Source of the DNA: Phytophthora colocasiae | Lineage: Eukaryota; Oomycota; Peronosporomycetes; Peronosporales; Peronosporaceae | DNA length: 64,000 bases | Direction of reading: 5' to 3' | NCBI GenBank assembly: GCA_018806915.1 | Contig: JAGKQI010000103.1 | Location: forward strand, 1,860,001 to 1,924,000 | Program-made: the position numbers and the translations under genes | The notes under the pieces: model-generated | Database searches by the model: none | Seen by the model: only the letters and a program-made list of their open reading frames with translations | Told to the model about the DNA's origin: nothing | Shown: positions 29,168 through 39,412 of the stretch, piece after piece | Numbering within the stretch: position 1 is the first letter of the stretch | How the letters are laid out: every line of letters starts with the position of its first letter

Positions 29168-30450
29168 ATGAAGGTGAAAGTCCACGTCGGAGCGCATGAA
29201 ACATGGATTGCCGCGTTACCCGAGAGCCTCAAGCATGAGTTTTCAATGGAGGAGCTCGAGCAAATGAAGCAACAGGTCTCCAGCTAGGTGAAATGGTCTG
29301 CAGAAGCGCGGTATTTACAGGTTTTATTTTCCGACAGTTTACAGATTTTGATACAAGTGGCGATGGCAGTATAGCTGCGTCAGAACTGACGGTTCTAATG
29401 GAGTCGATGGGGATCGCGGCAACTCTCGAAGAGGTAGTATTGACACAATTTTATTGAATTCCTAGAATTGTTTTGCTAACACCAAAGCACAGGTGCAGGA
29501 CCTTATCGATAAGGTCGATGAAAATCGATCAGGCGAGTTGGAGTATCCTGAGTTCGTTCGAGTAGGATTTTATTCTGGCTGGGGGTTGTTTAAGAGTAAT
29601 AACGTTTACTATGTAGCTTGTGAGCGAGTTTCGACGAGGAAATGGAGACAAATTGGCGATATTTCTCCAGTATTCAAAGCATATTTTGGCTATTCGTCGT
29701 GAACTTTTCGACTTGAACACCCAACCGACTGCTAATTCACAAGTTTTCAGCGTGAAAGGTTCGTATCGATAATGCTTAGTGATTCATTAGCCTTTATCTT
29801 ATATCCCGTCGTATCCTTTAACAGAGAATGCTTGGGAATGGAAGGTACTTATTCGAGGACCCTCCAACTCTCCGTATGAAGAAGGAATCTTCAACTTTTA
29901 CGTTCGGTACGCGAAATAATGTACACTCTACCAACCGCTATGATAACTGAGCTGTTCTACGTGCAGATTTAGTCACGAATACCCGTTCGAGCCTCCGGTT
30001 CTCAGCTGTCTAACACGCATCTACCATCCCAATTTCGTCCCAGTACGTAACAAAACAGGATAATTATCCGTACTCGTACGGTACGAGTCGTACCTAACAA
30101 CGTTAACCACACAGCTGTTAAACGGATCCATGTCAATATACGGGCTACTGCGTCGATGGGATCCCGAGTGGCGCATGCGTCGTCTTCTAGAAGAAGTTGA
30201 AAAGCTTCTAGTTACCCCAGATGAAACTCTGATGAACCAATTCGAAGGTGAAACAGCGGAAATGCTGCTTGGTCGTGGAATTGACACTTCAACTGCCACA
30301 GCTTCAATCCTCGCGTCATCCAAAGCGAAAGCTGCTCGTCATCCTCGAGTTATCACACTCGAGTGCATCACGACGTACAGGAACGACCGAGAGACCTTCA
30401 CTCGCAACGCCAGGAAACTCACACTTCAATGTGCAAGACAATCATTCTGA
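29168..30450 (+). CDS. EF-hand / catalytically dead E2 (UEV-like) fusion protein, seven exons
   Basis: Exons by splice sites and phase: 29168-29275, 29338-29433, 29493-29561, 29671-29758, 29825-29906, 29967-30042 and 30115-30450. Two calmodulin-like EF-hands come first, with loops DTSGDGSIAASE and DENRSGELEYPE. The second keeps an acidic start and a final Glu but has Arg and Ser at inner positions, so Ca binding may be weak. A ubiquitin-conjugating fold follows: the N-terminal helix (ILAIRRELFDL), GPSNSPYEEGIF, YPFEPPVL and HPN. Where active E2s have the catalytic Cys after NGxI, this protein has Ser (NGSMSIY), so it is an E2 variant. UEVs assist partner E2s or bind ubiquitin rather than transfer it. 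A Ca2+-gated ubiquitin role is inference. The 3' end is less certain than the core. Confidence 0.75.
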
Positions 30451-30546
30451 TTTTAACCTGTATCCATGTTCTTATACATGACAATAATTATTTTGTTCTT
30501 ATAGAGAGATATCAATTTGACTGGGTCCCCATTAGGCGAAATCAAA

Positions 30547-31189
30547 ATGCTGGCGCAACAACAGGAAGTGGAGGCGGATGTGAGGGCTTTGTAGGCTATA
30601 GACAGCTCCTATTCGATAACTAATAGACTATTATTCGTGTGTATTAGGTCCGCAAGGAGGACCAGCTGCGTATTAACGAGTTTGGCCGGAACAATGCGTC
30701 GCTGCACGAGATCCGCGAGCAGAAGAAGGCGCTGAAGGACAAATTGGACACGCTGGACGACGCTAACACGGACCTCATGATGGACGAGGGCGACAACGTT
30801 CAGTATGTCATTAGTTTGGATGTGGTAATACCGGTATTTTATTTATACTGATGATGCTGGAGCTAGGCTATTTATTGGGGAAAGCTTCGTGGAGACATCG
30901 GAAGACTTTGCCCAGGAGTATCTGGAGAAGCGCGTCGAGGTGAGTGGGTAAATTTTAATTTATTAGTTAAAAATTGAGGTATTGACGCTGGATTTTGGGT
31001 CTGTAGGAGACGAATGATGAGCTGAAAAAGCTGCAGGCGGAGGAGTCCAAGCTGGAGGCGAGACAGGCGGTACGTAGTGGCTGGCGAGGTGAAAATGAGG
31101 AGATTCTGATAATTGTGGTGCATTTGCAGGCTTTGAAGAAGGTGCTGTACAGCCGCTTTGGTCAGAGCATCAACCTGGAGGACAGCTAG
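30547..31189 (+). CDS. PFDN4: prefoldin subunit 4, five exons
   Basis: Exons 30547-30579, 30648-30802, 30867-30939, 31007-31069 and 31130-31189 join in consistent phase to 127 residues. The human protein has 134. Family landmarks are clear: VRKEDQLRINEFGRN near the start, a first long helix, a central IGESFVETSEDFAQEYLE segment and the closing RFGQSINLE. The predicted structure is two coiled-coil helices around a beta hairpin. Prefoldin is a cytosolic hexamer that captures nascent actin and tubulin and hands them to the CCT/TRiC chaperonin. Subunit 4 is one of the four beta-type subunits. It lies 96 bp behind the E2-variant gene and tail to tail with the RUS gene, with 115 bp between their stops. 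Confidence 0.93.
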
Positions 31190-31304
31190 ACGATGCACAA
31201 GTTAGAAGGCAGGAGAGAGCGACTCGAACTGCTTGGAAACGAGGTTCATTTTGACATGTTTCAGCATTTGGCGTTGCCTGTGTCTATTTTACCCAGGTGT
31301 ATCT

Positions 31305-32786
31305 TTAAGCTAACCATTTGTAGCGAGAGTTCTTTTCCTCTACTAGCAGGTTGTCGGTGTGCCACTTGGATTCTTCTAAGTGCGAAATGAACTCGTCGTT
31401 CAGTGCTGCTGCCTCGTGGAATTTCTCTTCAACCAATTCCCAAGCATTTACAGGTGGAGTAGCAGTGTCTTCCAGCGCTACTTGTATTAAAACACCATGC
31501 AAGTGAGCAAGAAGCGCGTCCAACGATGATGCGTTTTCCTCCAGTGCCAGGTCAATACGATGAGGTCCGTTCCTCTCCAGTTTCAAGTTCAGCAGGTATT
31601 TCTCCGCTCCATAAAACTCCTTCAGATGAGCAAGAACCTTCGGACTTCCGTGTGAAATCTGATCAAGCGTGGCATCTTCGTGAATGACAGATTTATCGTG
31701 CAACGTCTTGTATCCAGAGATCATGGTGGAGATGAACACTTCTCGCTCACTAACAGTTTTGAGAGAAGGGATTTCGCGCGCTTCAGGAGGTGACCGGAGA
31801 AAGTGTGTGGCTACAAGATGTAGTCGTTGGCAATTCAGTGTTCGTAGCTGCACACAGTCAACGGATTTGTACGTGCTGATCATGTGGAGACTCGACAGCA
31901 CTGAGAAAGCGGCGACGACGTTCAAGGTCGATGCACCAGTCCACTGCGAGATCAAAATGCCCAGCCCCGTACCGAAAATCGACGATGCAATCGCCTGCGA
32001 TCCCGCCTTGGCCGTCACGTCAGCCAAATTCTCCCTAATAGCGAAGGAATTGTGGAATCCAGCTCGTGTAGCGCTCGCACTCAACCACGCGACGTTCTTG
32101 GCTACATTTGCCAACGATGCAATGACCAGGAAGCTCCCAGGCGCCAATGGGGTCAGGATTTCACCCAGCACAGACACATCCAGAGCTACAGATGAAGCCA
32201 GTCGCCATCGCTTGGGGTCAGCGTCGTACCGGTTATTGACAATACTGGCGAACAGGACACCTCCGAATTGTCCTAGTCCGTCCTTCAAGACCCAATTCAC
32301 TGCCGCTGCAGTAGGGATTGCTCCAGCTCCGAGTCCAATTGCATACAATAGCGACTGCATGGATAATACACTGGCTGCACAGGAAGCTACCGAGCCCACG
32401 AAGGTCCATTTGGCGTAGGGAAAATAGTCCTTAGTGAGGGATGAACGAGCGTCTTTGGGCAGGAAAAGGTCCCATAAAACGTCATACATCCACGTTCCGG
32501 TGCGCTGTACCGTTGCAATACTCGTAGGCGCATTCTTCAGACTGTTTGCCTTCTGGGTCCACCGTCCCAGCGATCTTCCAGTCTTTTCCACATGGAATTT
32601 CTGCTCGGAATCCGATGGAAAAACGTGGTAAATAGTGCGTCCACGGGCGAATCCGTTGTCTTGAGAGGCAATAGGAGGTGGAGAAGATGAAGAAGTGGAA
32701 GAGATCGAGTAGATGGAGACTATAGGACGCAACAAAGGACGAGGAAGAGCTCCATGCAGCGGGTGATGCAGCGCTAGCCGTAGCAT
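31305..32786 (-). CDS. RUS1/UVB-sensitive family protein (DUF647)
   Basis: The single frame of 493 residues starts with a Ser/Arg/Leu-rich, acid-poor leader typical of mitochondrial targeting. The DUF647 core is unmistakable: NWVLKDGLGQFGGVLFAS, NRYDADPKRWR, a hydrophobic LTPLAPGSFLVIASLANVAKN, and SFAIRENLADVTAKAGSQ. Several hydrophobic stretches suggest membrane association. In plants RUS1 and RUS2 act in root UV-B sensing and vitamin B6-related development, and animals have one homologue of unclear role. The molecular function is not settled for the family. A pronounced C-terminal region after residue 330 (KSVDCVQLRTLN onward) is also typical of full-length members. Function in oomycetes is unknown. 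Confidence 0.93.
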   Translation of the reverse strand: MLRLALHHPLHGALPRPLLRPIVSIYSISSTSSSSPPPIASQDNGFARGRTIYHVFPSDSEQKFHVEKTGRSLGRWTQKANSLKNAPTSIATVQRTGTWMYDVLWDLFLPKDARSSLTKDYFPYAKWTFVGSVASCAASVLSMQSLLYAIGLGAGAIPTAAAVNWVLKDGLGQFGGVLFASIVNNRYDADPKRWRLASSVALDVSVLGEILTPLAPGSFLVIASLANVAKNVAWLSASATRAGFHNSFAIRENLADVTAKAGSQAIASSIFGTGLGILISQWTGASTLNVVAAFSVLSSLHMISTYKSVDCVQLRTLNCQRLHLVATHFLRSPPEAREIPSLKTVSEREVFISTMISGYKTLHDKSVIHEDATLDQISHGSPKVLAHLKEFYGAEKYLLNLKLERNGPHRIDLALEENASSLDALLAHLHGVLIQVALEDTATPPVNAWELVEEKFHEAAALNDEFISHLEESKWHTDNLLVEEKNSRYKWLA

Positions 32787-33662
32787 GTTGCAGCGATCTT
32801 CAAGTGATTCAAGGCTCTGGATTGGTTGAAAAGGTTTCGGAGACCATACTGGATTGGTTAAAAAAATCTTACTTCAACATCATGTTGCGTGGTACATGGC
32901 TACAATTGCGTTTATCAGGACGCACTTGATGTCGCAGTGCCCATGAGGACGTGATGTAGGCGGATAACACTGACATCAAGCGCGATACGGACACCTTGCT
33001 TAATCATAAAGTTATGATACGTATCAATGACATGTACAATAGGAGTGTTTCTACAAACATTGCATCTTCGACGAAAGCTGGGACGCCAGTCAAGGTACCC
33101 AACACAGCCAGGGCATTGAAGGTAAGTTTGGGTCCTAGCGTACATGCATCCATGCATACAGCTACTCGCTACATGGATACTACTGGCTGTGTAAATGGCA
33201 ACCGACATTCACAGCGGCATTGAGCTGCTTGCTATGAGTCAAAGTTCATTTTGCTGGAAAACAAGCAGTAGTCAGATCGCCAGAATTATTCGCTACTTTT
33301 TTGGTGCTTGGCAGCCGCTTACCAACTCCATTTTACCATAACGTTGGGGCACTCAAGCCTTTTCCAAGCAATATTTCCACTGTATTTAAATGAAGAGTAC
33401 CATCTTTCTGGAATTTATGTGAGACGAATAAGAGTGCGTGGAAATGTACCCTTGGTCCATACTTAGCCCAAGTCAAACACTGCGTTCGAATCTAGTGCAT
33501 ATCCCGTGAGAAATCCCTTGGGGATCTTCACGTACGTATACCCTAACGTCTTCATCATCGGCTGATGCATCAAAACATGCGATACTAATACTGTAGCCCT
33601 TCCTCGACTATGAATGTCACTTCCTCATTCACCTTCAAACGTTCACAACACAATACACTACA
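32787..33662. other. intergenic, divergent promoters of RUS and kinase genes
   Basis: No coding frame with domain support is seen. It lies between the RUS ATG (minus) and the kinase ATG (plus), so both promoters must lie here. Confidence 0.5.
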
Positions 33663-34700
33663 ATGCTAGCTTGTGTCGCTAGTAGCTCCCCAACACCATT
33701 AGCGCCCAGGCGACTTGAGATGCAGGACGATCACACACAACAGTTCCACAAGGGCCCATACACGATCATCAAGGAACTCGGTTCGGGGCTGCACGGCCGC
33801 GTTCTGCTGGCTTTCGACGACCGATTGCAGCGCGATGTGGCTGTGAAACTCCCAGCTGCATTGACACTCGACGCTCTCACAGCGGACCGCGTGAATGTTG
33901 ATGAATTGGAGCAGCAGGTGACGTCCATTGTACACGAGTGCAATGCGATGCGTCGTGTACAACACCCCAATGTCCTTCAGATGGATCGATTGGTGTCTGG
34001 AAAGAAAGGAGAGTACGATTACGTGGCGATGGTGACTGAGTTTGCGCCAAATGGAGACATGTTCGACCTTTTGGATGCTGGCGGAGCTCTTCCTGAACCG
34101 TTGGTGAAGGTTTACGCGTGCCAAATGTTACGTGCATTGGAGGCCTGTCATGCGAACGGTGTCGTGCACCGAGATATCAAGCCGGAGAACTTGCTGCTGG
34201 ACGTTAATTACCAGCTCAAGCTCGCAGATTTTGGCGTAGCAGCAATGGCTCCTTTAGGTTCTGATGCGTCTGAAGTTTTCTCACGAGATGAGAGCGGGAC
34301 GGCACTATACATGGCACCGGAGATCAGATCGAGACGAATGTACCGAGGAACGGCTGTGGACGTTTGGTCTGCTGCTGTGGTGCTGTTCATCTTGATCACG
34401 GGACTTCCTCCTTTCAATGAAGCGCAGAGGGGAGATGCCTGGTACGACGACCTTCTGGATGGAGACTTGGAGCACTTTTGGGCCACGCAACCGGAAGAAG
34501 TTCTTCAGGCAATGACTCCTGGAGCTCGAGACCTCATTTCGTCCATGCTGGTCGCTCCTGATGAGCGCATTTCGATCGCTGAAGCCTTGCAGCACCCTTG
34601 GCTGCGAGGTGCTGACTGTGTTGACTCAATGTTGATCCGTGACGCTGTGTCGACACACCTTGAAGCAGCTCGTGCTGCTAGCAAGATGGAGAGTACTTAA
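33663..34700 (+). CDS. serine/threonine protein kinase, CAMK-like
   Basis: The 345 residues are almost entirely kinase domain. Visible elements are the Gly loop GSGLHGRV (40-47), the ATP-anchoring Lys62 in VAVKLP, a helix-C Glu92, HRDIKPEN (169-176) in the catalytic loop, DFG at 189-191 and APE at 218-220. The HRDIKPENLLL and the VDVWSAAVVLFILITGLPPF signatures point to the CAMK/AGC-like side. There is no regulatory extension beyond about 30 residues at each end, so regulation must come from partners. An internal Met20 is an alternative start that trims a low-complexity leader. All catalytic residues are present, so it should be active. Substrates are unknown. Confidence 0.93.
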   Translation: MLACVASSSPTPLAPRRLEMQDDHTQQFHKGPYTIIKELGSGLHGRVLLAFDDRLQRDVAVKLPAALTLDALTADRVNVDELEQQVTSIVHECNAMRRVQHPNVLQMDRLVSGKKGEYDYVAMVTEFAPNGDMFDLLDAGGALPEPLVKVYACQMLRALEACHANGVVHRDIKPENLLLDVNYQLKLADFGVAAMAPLGSDASEVFSRDESGTALYMAPEIRSRRMYRGTAVDVWSAAVVLFILITGLPPFNEAQRGDAWYDDLLDGDLEHFWATQPEEVLQAMTPGARDLISSMLVAPDERISIAEALQHPWLRGADCVDSMLIRDAVSTHLEAARAASKMEST

Positions 34701-34953
34701 AGCAAGATGCACTCCGGTAGAATAGATAGCAAGTCGTTTATTTATCAATTTGGCGATTGGTTGAATCGCCGGAGCCAAATCGCTGGGCAATCGCCAAACC
34801 TATATTAACTCATAATATTAATACATATGTATTGTCGTTTTCAGCGAAATTTCACAAACTGGGCCGATTCGCGACCCTTAGGGACGGGCAATCGACCAAA
34901 GCAAGATCTTCGTTGCTTCACTCTCTCATCTAAGGCAAACAGCGTTGTGTAAG

Positions 34954-35235
34954 ATGGAAGCTACGGTCGCGACACAACATGCCCACCCTAACACAGTTTT
35001 ACACTGTTTGTACGGATACTACAACCTTGGTTACTCAAAAAAGGAGCTCGCTCGCGTTTACAACAAGGATTTGAAGACAATAAGCAATTGGATTCGCGTC
35101 TATGAATCCACAGGGACATACCAACGAGCAACGCCCTCGACCGACAAGAAATTTACGAAGTCTCTTGTGATTTTACCGCCCTCCCCTTCATGTATTCGCG
35201 GAATTTATGCCATATCTTCTCCACAATGCTGCTGA
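34954..35235 (+). pseudogene. Tc1/IS630-like transposase N-terminal fragment
   Basis: Only the first HTH subdomain (about 45 residues) looks like a transposase. Beyond about 35150 the frame is out of character and overlaps an antisense frame, so the catalytic part is lost. Confidence 0.5.
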
Positions 35236-35850
35236 ACGACGGGCCCTCAACAGCATACACTTCCAGCGCGTCACCGGACGTGTCACGTTGGCTGACAGCG
35301 GCCTTGACTATCGGCTTCACGACAAGCCTGTATAGGTGTCCATCAGTCGATGGACGCTCACCACCATCGCGTGTAGCTCGCTGCATAAGACGGGGTGATC
35401 GACGAACTAATGCCACGCTCTCGGTGTTTGCTGCAACCCGCGCCAACGAGTCCGCTTCTGGAGTGCTAATGCCAGCTCCAGCTGACTCAATCTGACCCAG
35501 CCTTGGTGACCTTCTTATGGGGGAGTTCTCGCTGAACTTGATGGTGAGGATGGACATGTAGCAGGGTGCTGCGGAGTTAGGGATCCATGAGCATTGCTTT
35601 CAGCCGTGCTCGCTGGTGATGAAGTGAAGCGCGGCGAATATTGTGCCAGTTGGATGCTCTCGGGACTCAGCTCTTCATGCAGAGACCTCCTCGCATGTGA
35701 GCAAGCAGAATAAGGATGGAATCGCTGCGAAACACGTCTGCTACGCGCATTCTCTCGCTGCGGCGAGGGGTCTGTCGTGTCGCCGCGACCAACCATGTCT
35801 TCGCTTGTAGTGCTATCCACGCTCGCCATTGTTGTGAGATGAAACACTGA
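35153..35850 (-). pseudogene. unknown ORF pair inside the TIR element, frame interrupted
   Basis: Two overlapping minus frames (35991-35515 and 35557-35153) together read as Ser/Arg-rich protein with a repeated RRSPRL-type motif and a C-terminal helical segment (SSIVEKIWHKFREYMKGR). They join only with a frameshift or an unrecognised intron near 35520-35560. I do not recognise a family. It may be cargo or a second element-encoded protein. Confidence 0.3.
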
Positions 35851-35935
35851 ACAGTCATGAAATCTAGTCATTTTTATAGGTCTGGCGATTGGGCGGCGGT
35901 TCGCCTCGGGTCGATTCAATGAACCGCCCTTGGGA

Positions 35936-38141
35936 ATTTTGAATGAAATCCACAATATATAATACCCACTCTTAGCTAACTTTCTACTCAAAATTTCCGT
36001 GCGACAAGCAATCGCGCAAACTCTGTTTTGGCATTATTTATGCTGATAGTTGGTTATGCACAGCTCGTTGCTCCTCAGTGTTTTTGGGTGAGGCGGCCTC
36101 ACCCGACTTCGTTCACGCCTCTCATCGAGATCGACGTCAGGACGAACTACACGCGAGCGAAGCTTAGCTTCATGGTGTCGTCGACCATGCGAGATCTTTT
36201 GCTGAAGAACCACTGTACACGCAAGTCTGCTCCGTCGTACGACTCGTAGTCGATGCGCTAGGTGATTTTGCGAAGAGTGGTTGGGGTACTTCTTGATGGC
36301 GCTAGACCAGCACGTACCAACTTGGCTGGCTGATCGCAGCTGGATGTAAAATCGAAGGCTCCAACTTCCAAGCACTGCAGGCACAGTCTTGAGAGGCCTT
36401 GGCGCCTTGATGCCATCCTTACACTCCGCAATCTGCCACGATGGAAACAGCCCATTCAAGCACGGAGTTCCGCCCGCCTGACCAGACCCTCTACCTGCTG
36501 TCCGCCGAAGAGGACCCAAGCTTCGATCGCATCAAGGGCCACGCGCCAAGCCCGGCGAACGGTTCGAAGGAGCTGCGCAAGCGCGTAACGGTGTGTCTCC
36601 ATGGACGATGTTCAGGACGAGCAAGCTCTGCTCGAAGTTACCACCAGTCTCTTTTGCCCATCGGGTAGGCCGTACACATGAAGCTGCTCAAGCGACGAAA
36701 ATGCAAAGGAGTGGTGCTCCCCCGCAACCGAGCCGAATTGCTGAAGGTTTGCTGGACGGATAGAGCCCTTCGTGCGGACGTAGGTAGATAGAATCGTGGA
36801 GATGAGAAAGTCTCCACCCAGGTATCTATAGACCTGGATATTGTCAAAACGACTCGGTTTAACCGAGCTAATTCGGCAAATTTGCCCGGAATTGACAATA
36901 TTTATCAATTTCCAAGAACTGTAACATATCAAACAAAAAGTTTTGCTCATGCAACCACGTAGAATGCACAGTGTCAATGCAAATTAATTTACGCTAGTCG
37001 TCGGCAACACACGTGTACATGTAAGGTAAAAAATCAAATATGGGCCGAGATAAAAGATGCTCGAATTACTCGGCATCTACTTATGCGTTGACAAAAAGTG
37101 AGACAGTTTCTGAAACTTCGCAAACCAGAGATTTTTTCTCGATTTTTTGTAGTAGCAGACCAATGAAATTAAGCTCATGCCCGTGGAGAAGAAAAAAATC
37201 GACTTAATCAGTTTACGGCCTAATTTAGTCTTGCTTTCAGTATTGAAAGCGCTGAGTGAGTGTCATTTTTGTGACCGTTTGAGGTTTGGGTTATTCCACC
37301 CTCACCTTTTATATTTATACTTGTGATCAAGTTTCGACGGAAATTAACTTACGGAGGACAAACAGTCAAGTGGCTGGCCACGAAGAAGAAGCAACAAAGC
37401 GTAAACGAGTCGCAGTTGGGGTGAGGCTGTTTACCCATGAAGTGCTCAAGGAACTTGCTGAGGCTGGCACATCAAAACCAAGCGTCTAAGAAAGCTGTTA
37501 CTAAAACTGCAGGTAAAGGTGTAGAAGAGTACATGTAGCGCATATTAGCTGTATTCTAAACAACAAAATGTTAGTCGAGTGTCTTGCACAGTGAGGTTGA
37601 ATAGATGCTTTACTTACCAAATCAGTGCGGAGAATTAACGGGACTTGAACCCGCGACAACCCTGCTCCCATAATGGGCCCTCAATAAGCTCGCCGCCAAC
37701 CAGGTAGGCGACTGATCTGTCATCGCCTGGAGCCATGAGTCAAAAATTAAATTTGTAAATTTGGCGCGAGGTGTCATGGCCCATGACACCTCGCGCCAAA
37801 TTTACTTTTTATTTAATTTTTGAAGGTATTCGTATTTAGTGTGTTTTAGCCAATAAAGTACTTGCTCTGTGAAAAACTTCACGTGATTGGCAGTTAAAAT
37901 ACGGCCTTAAAATGATTGATGGCCCTAAATTGATGATTTACCTTATGACAAAACACGTTCATGTACACATGTAGCTTGATAATAGTTGATCTGTATTCAT
38001 ACACACAAAATTGACCTCCTTACGTACACCAAAATGAGGCCCAGTCGATACCCAGACTTGGCTCAACCGGTCGCATGGCTCTAAGACATGCATAATAAAC
38101 AACGTGGCATCGCTACAGCATGCCCGAATAAATGCCGCTTC
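35936..38141. other. repeat-rich intergenic region
   Basis: The stretch holds short frames without domains (36441-36668 plus; 37286-37489 plus with a KRKRVAVGVRLF segment that might be a transposon start), AT-rich sequence near 37090-37200, a tRNA-like T-arm relic on the minus strand near 37640, and the palindrome at 37756-37804. I see no gene I can defend. Confidence 0.45.
37756..37804. repeat. perfect 49-bp palindrome
   Basis: Two perfect 24-bp arms, the left beginning TAAATTTGGCGCGAGG, flank a single central C. Partial symmetry continues outward through AT-rich sequence (AAATTAAAT / ATTTAATTT). It can form a long cruciform or RNA hairpin. It could be the fused ends of a transposon or a foldback MITE. 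Confidence 0.95.
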
Positions 38142-38780
38142 CTACGCGGTGCTGGTGCAGGCCGACGATCCCGTGTGCATGATCATCTGTCGCAACTTCT
38201 TGATCGTAGGTGAAGGCTGTCCATGCATGATGTTGACGAACGGCTTCCTGAACTTGTTACCAGACATAGAGCGACCGCGTACAGTCTTGAGCGTGTGCAT
38301 TTGCAGCTGCAGCGTCTCCAGTTCCTCCGCCTGCGAGAGTTCACTCGAGTTGTCAAAGAATTTGACGTTCTCCTTCCAGTTCATACGACGCCACAGATGC
38401 AACGAGTTGGCCCACTCCTTCATGAGATCATTCGTCGGAGCCGCGAACTCGGTCACACGGGGTTCTCCCAGCTTCATTCGCCGGCCTTCTACACGAACAA
38501 CTTCAGCTGCTGATACCGTAAAGCGGTGCGGGAACTTGCCAGGTGAAGACTTCTCCACACGAACTTTGGTCACGCGTCCAGCCATCTCCAACTCCCCCAC
38601 GAACATTCCTCCCTTCTCGGAGAAGAACTTGACCACACCATCTTCAAACACACAGAAGAGCAATTGCTATATGACAACTAGTCAGCATTTTGAGACGACA
38701 AAAAAAGCATCTGCAATAATACCTACCGGTGGGTCATAGGTGCTACGTCCGCACTTGACGAGATATCCTTCTCGATACAT
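38142..38780 (-). CDS. PH-domain protein, two exons
   Basis: Exon 1 is 38780-38727 and exon 2 is 38666-38142, joined in phase 0 over a 60-bp intron (GTAGGT to ATATAG), giving 192 residues. Exon 1 supplies the first strand of a pleckstrin homology domain (EGYLVKCG), and exon 2 the rest (LFCVFEDGVVKFF, then HRFTVSAAEVVRVEG and the closing helix with the invariant Trp, LMKEWANSLHLW). The PH domain occupies about residues 5-120. A basic tail with RGRSMSGNKFRKPF follows. PH domains bind phosphoinositides or proteins at membranes. No partner domain is present, so a small adaptor is likely. The real start could lie in an exon further upstream. Confidence 0.75.
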
Positions 38781-39412
38781 AATCCCCTTAATTAAACTCG
38801 AAGTTTCTCGCTTGCAATGTCAACTCGACCACGACAATGTAATAATGCTCACTTCTCGGGTGGGCGATGAACTGTATGAGCGTTTCAATCAGCCGTTGGT
38901 CTAGAACGTAGGTCGTAGGCAGGAGGCCTGTCCTGGGTATGTCGCTGGCTGTTATTGCTGAACGGACGCAAATGGCACTTTGTAACGGAACTTTGTCGAC
39001 CGGAAGAGCTCCTTACGCTTAGCTTTTGCGTTCGACCACTTCTTCCGCTCTGCTGGGGTCGATCGCGCTTGATCGTAGGCAGATGGTTGAGACCATACAT
39101 AATCCTAGTGACCTCGTCGTCACGCATCCTGCCACTGTAGCCCACCTGGTTCGACCTACACACGACAGCCTGCAGGATGGAAGCACGAAGGCGGTTATAA
39201 CCGCGTCACTTTTTTGGAGCCAGATCAGATTCATGTGGTCGACATCAAAGTCATTTTCCACTTTAATGACATATAGCTACACCTGTCTAATCGCATCACA
39301 ACCTGTTACGTCAAACGGTAGAGACTTGAAGCAGGACGTGAGGAAGCCATACACGCAATACGTTTCCTGCCATTGCGCAATTGGAGAGCACCCCCAGTAG
39401 ATCATAGCAGTC
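38781..39412. other. intergenic, no supported gene
   Basis: Two overlapping minus frames (39261-38885) read like one degraded reading frame broken by a shift, but no domain is recognised. Promoters of the PH-domain gene (minus) and PEX11 gene (plus) must lie here. Confidence 0.4.

Larger units (their letters stand above)
34750..35935. mobile_element. decayed TIR transposon with HTH transposase fragment
   Basis: About 54-bp imperfect inverted repeats bound the region. The left copy (34753-34803) and the reverse complement of 35879-35930 share GGTTGAATCG/GTTCATTGAATCG and CAATCGCCAAACCTATA/CAATCGCCAGACCTATA. Inside, a plus-strand fragment from 34954 encodes a homeodomain-like HTH (GYSKKELARVYNKDLKTISNWIRVYESTG) typical of Tc1/IS630 transposases, running out in unrelated sequence by about 35150. 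A minus-strand frame converges on it. No complete DDE domain is left. Confidence 0.6.

Noticed and set aside
37630..37740. tRNA-like sequence on the minus strand
   Set aside because: The T-arm GCGGGTTCAAGTCCCGT is convincing, but I cannot pair a 5' acceptor strand or a clean anticodon arm with it. It is at best a tRNA or SINE relic.
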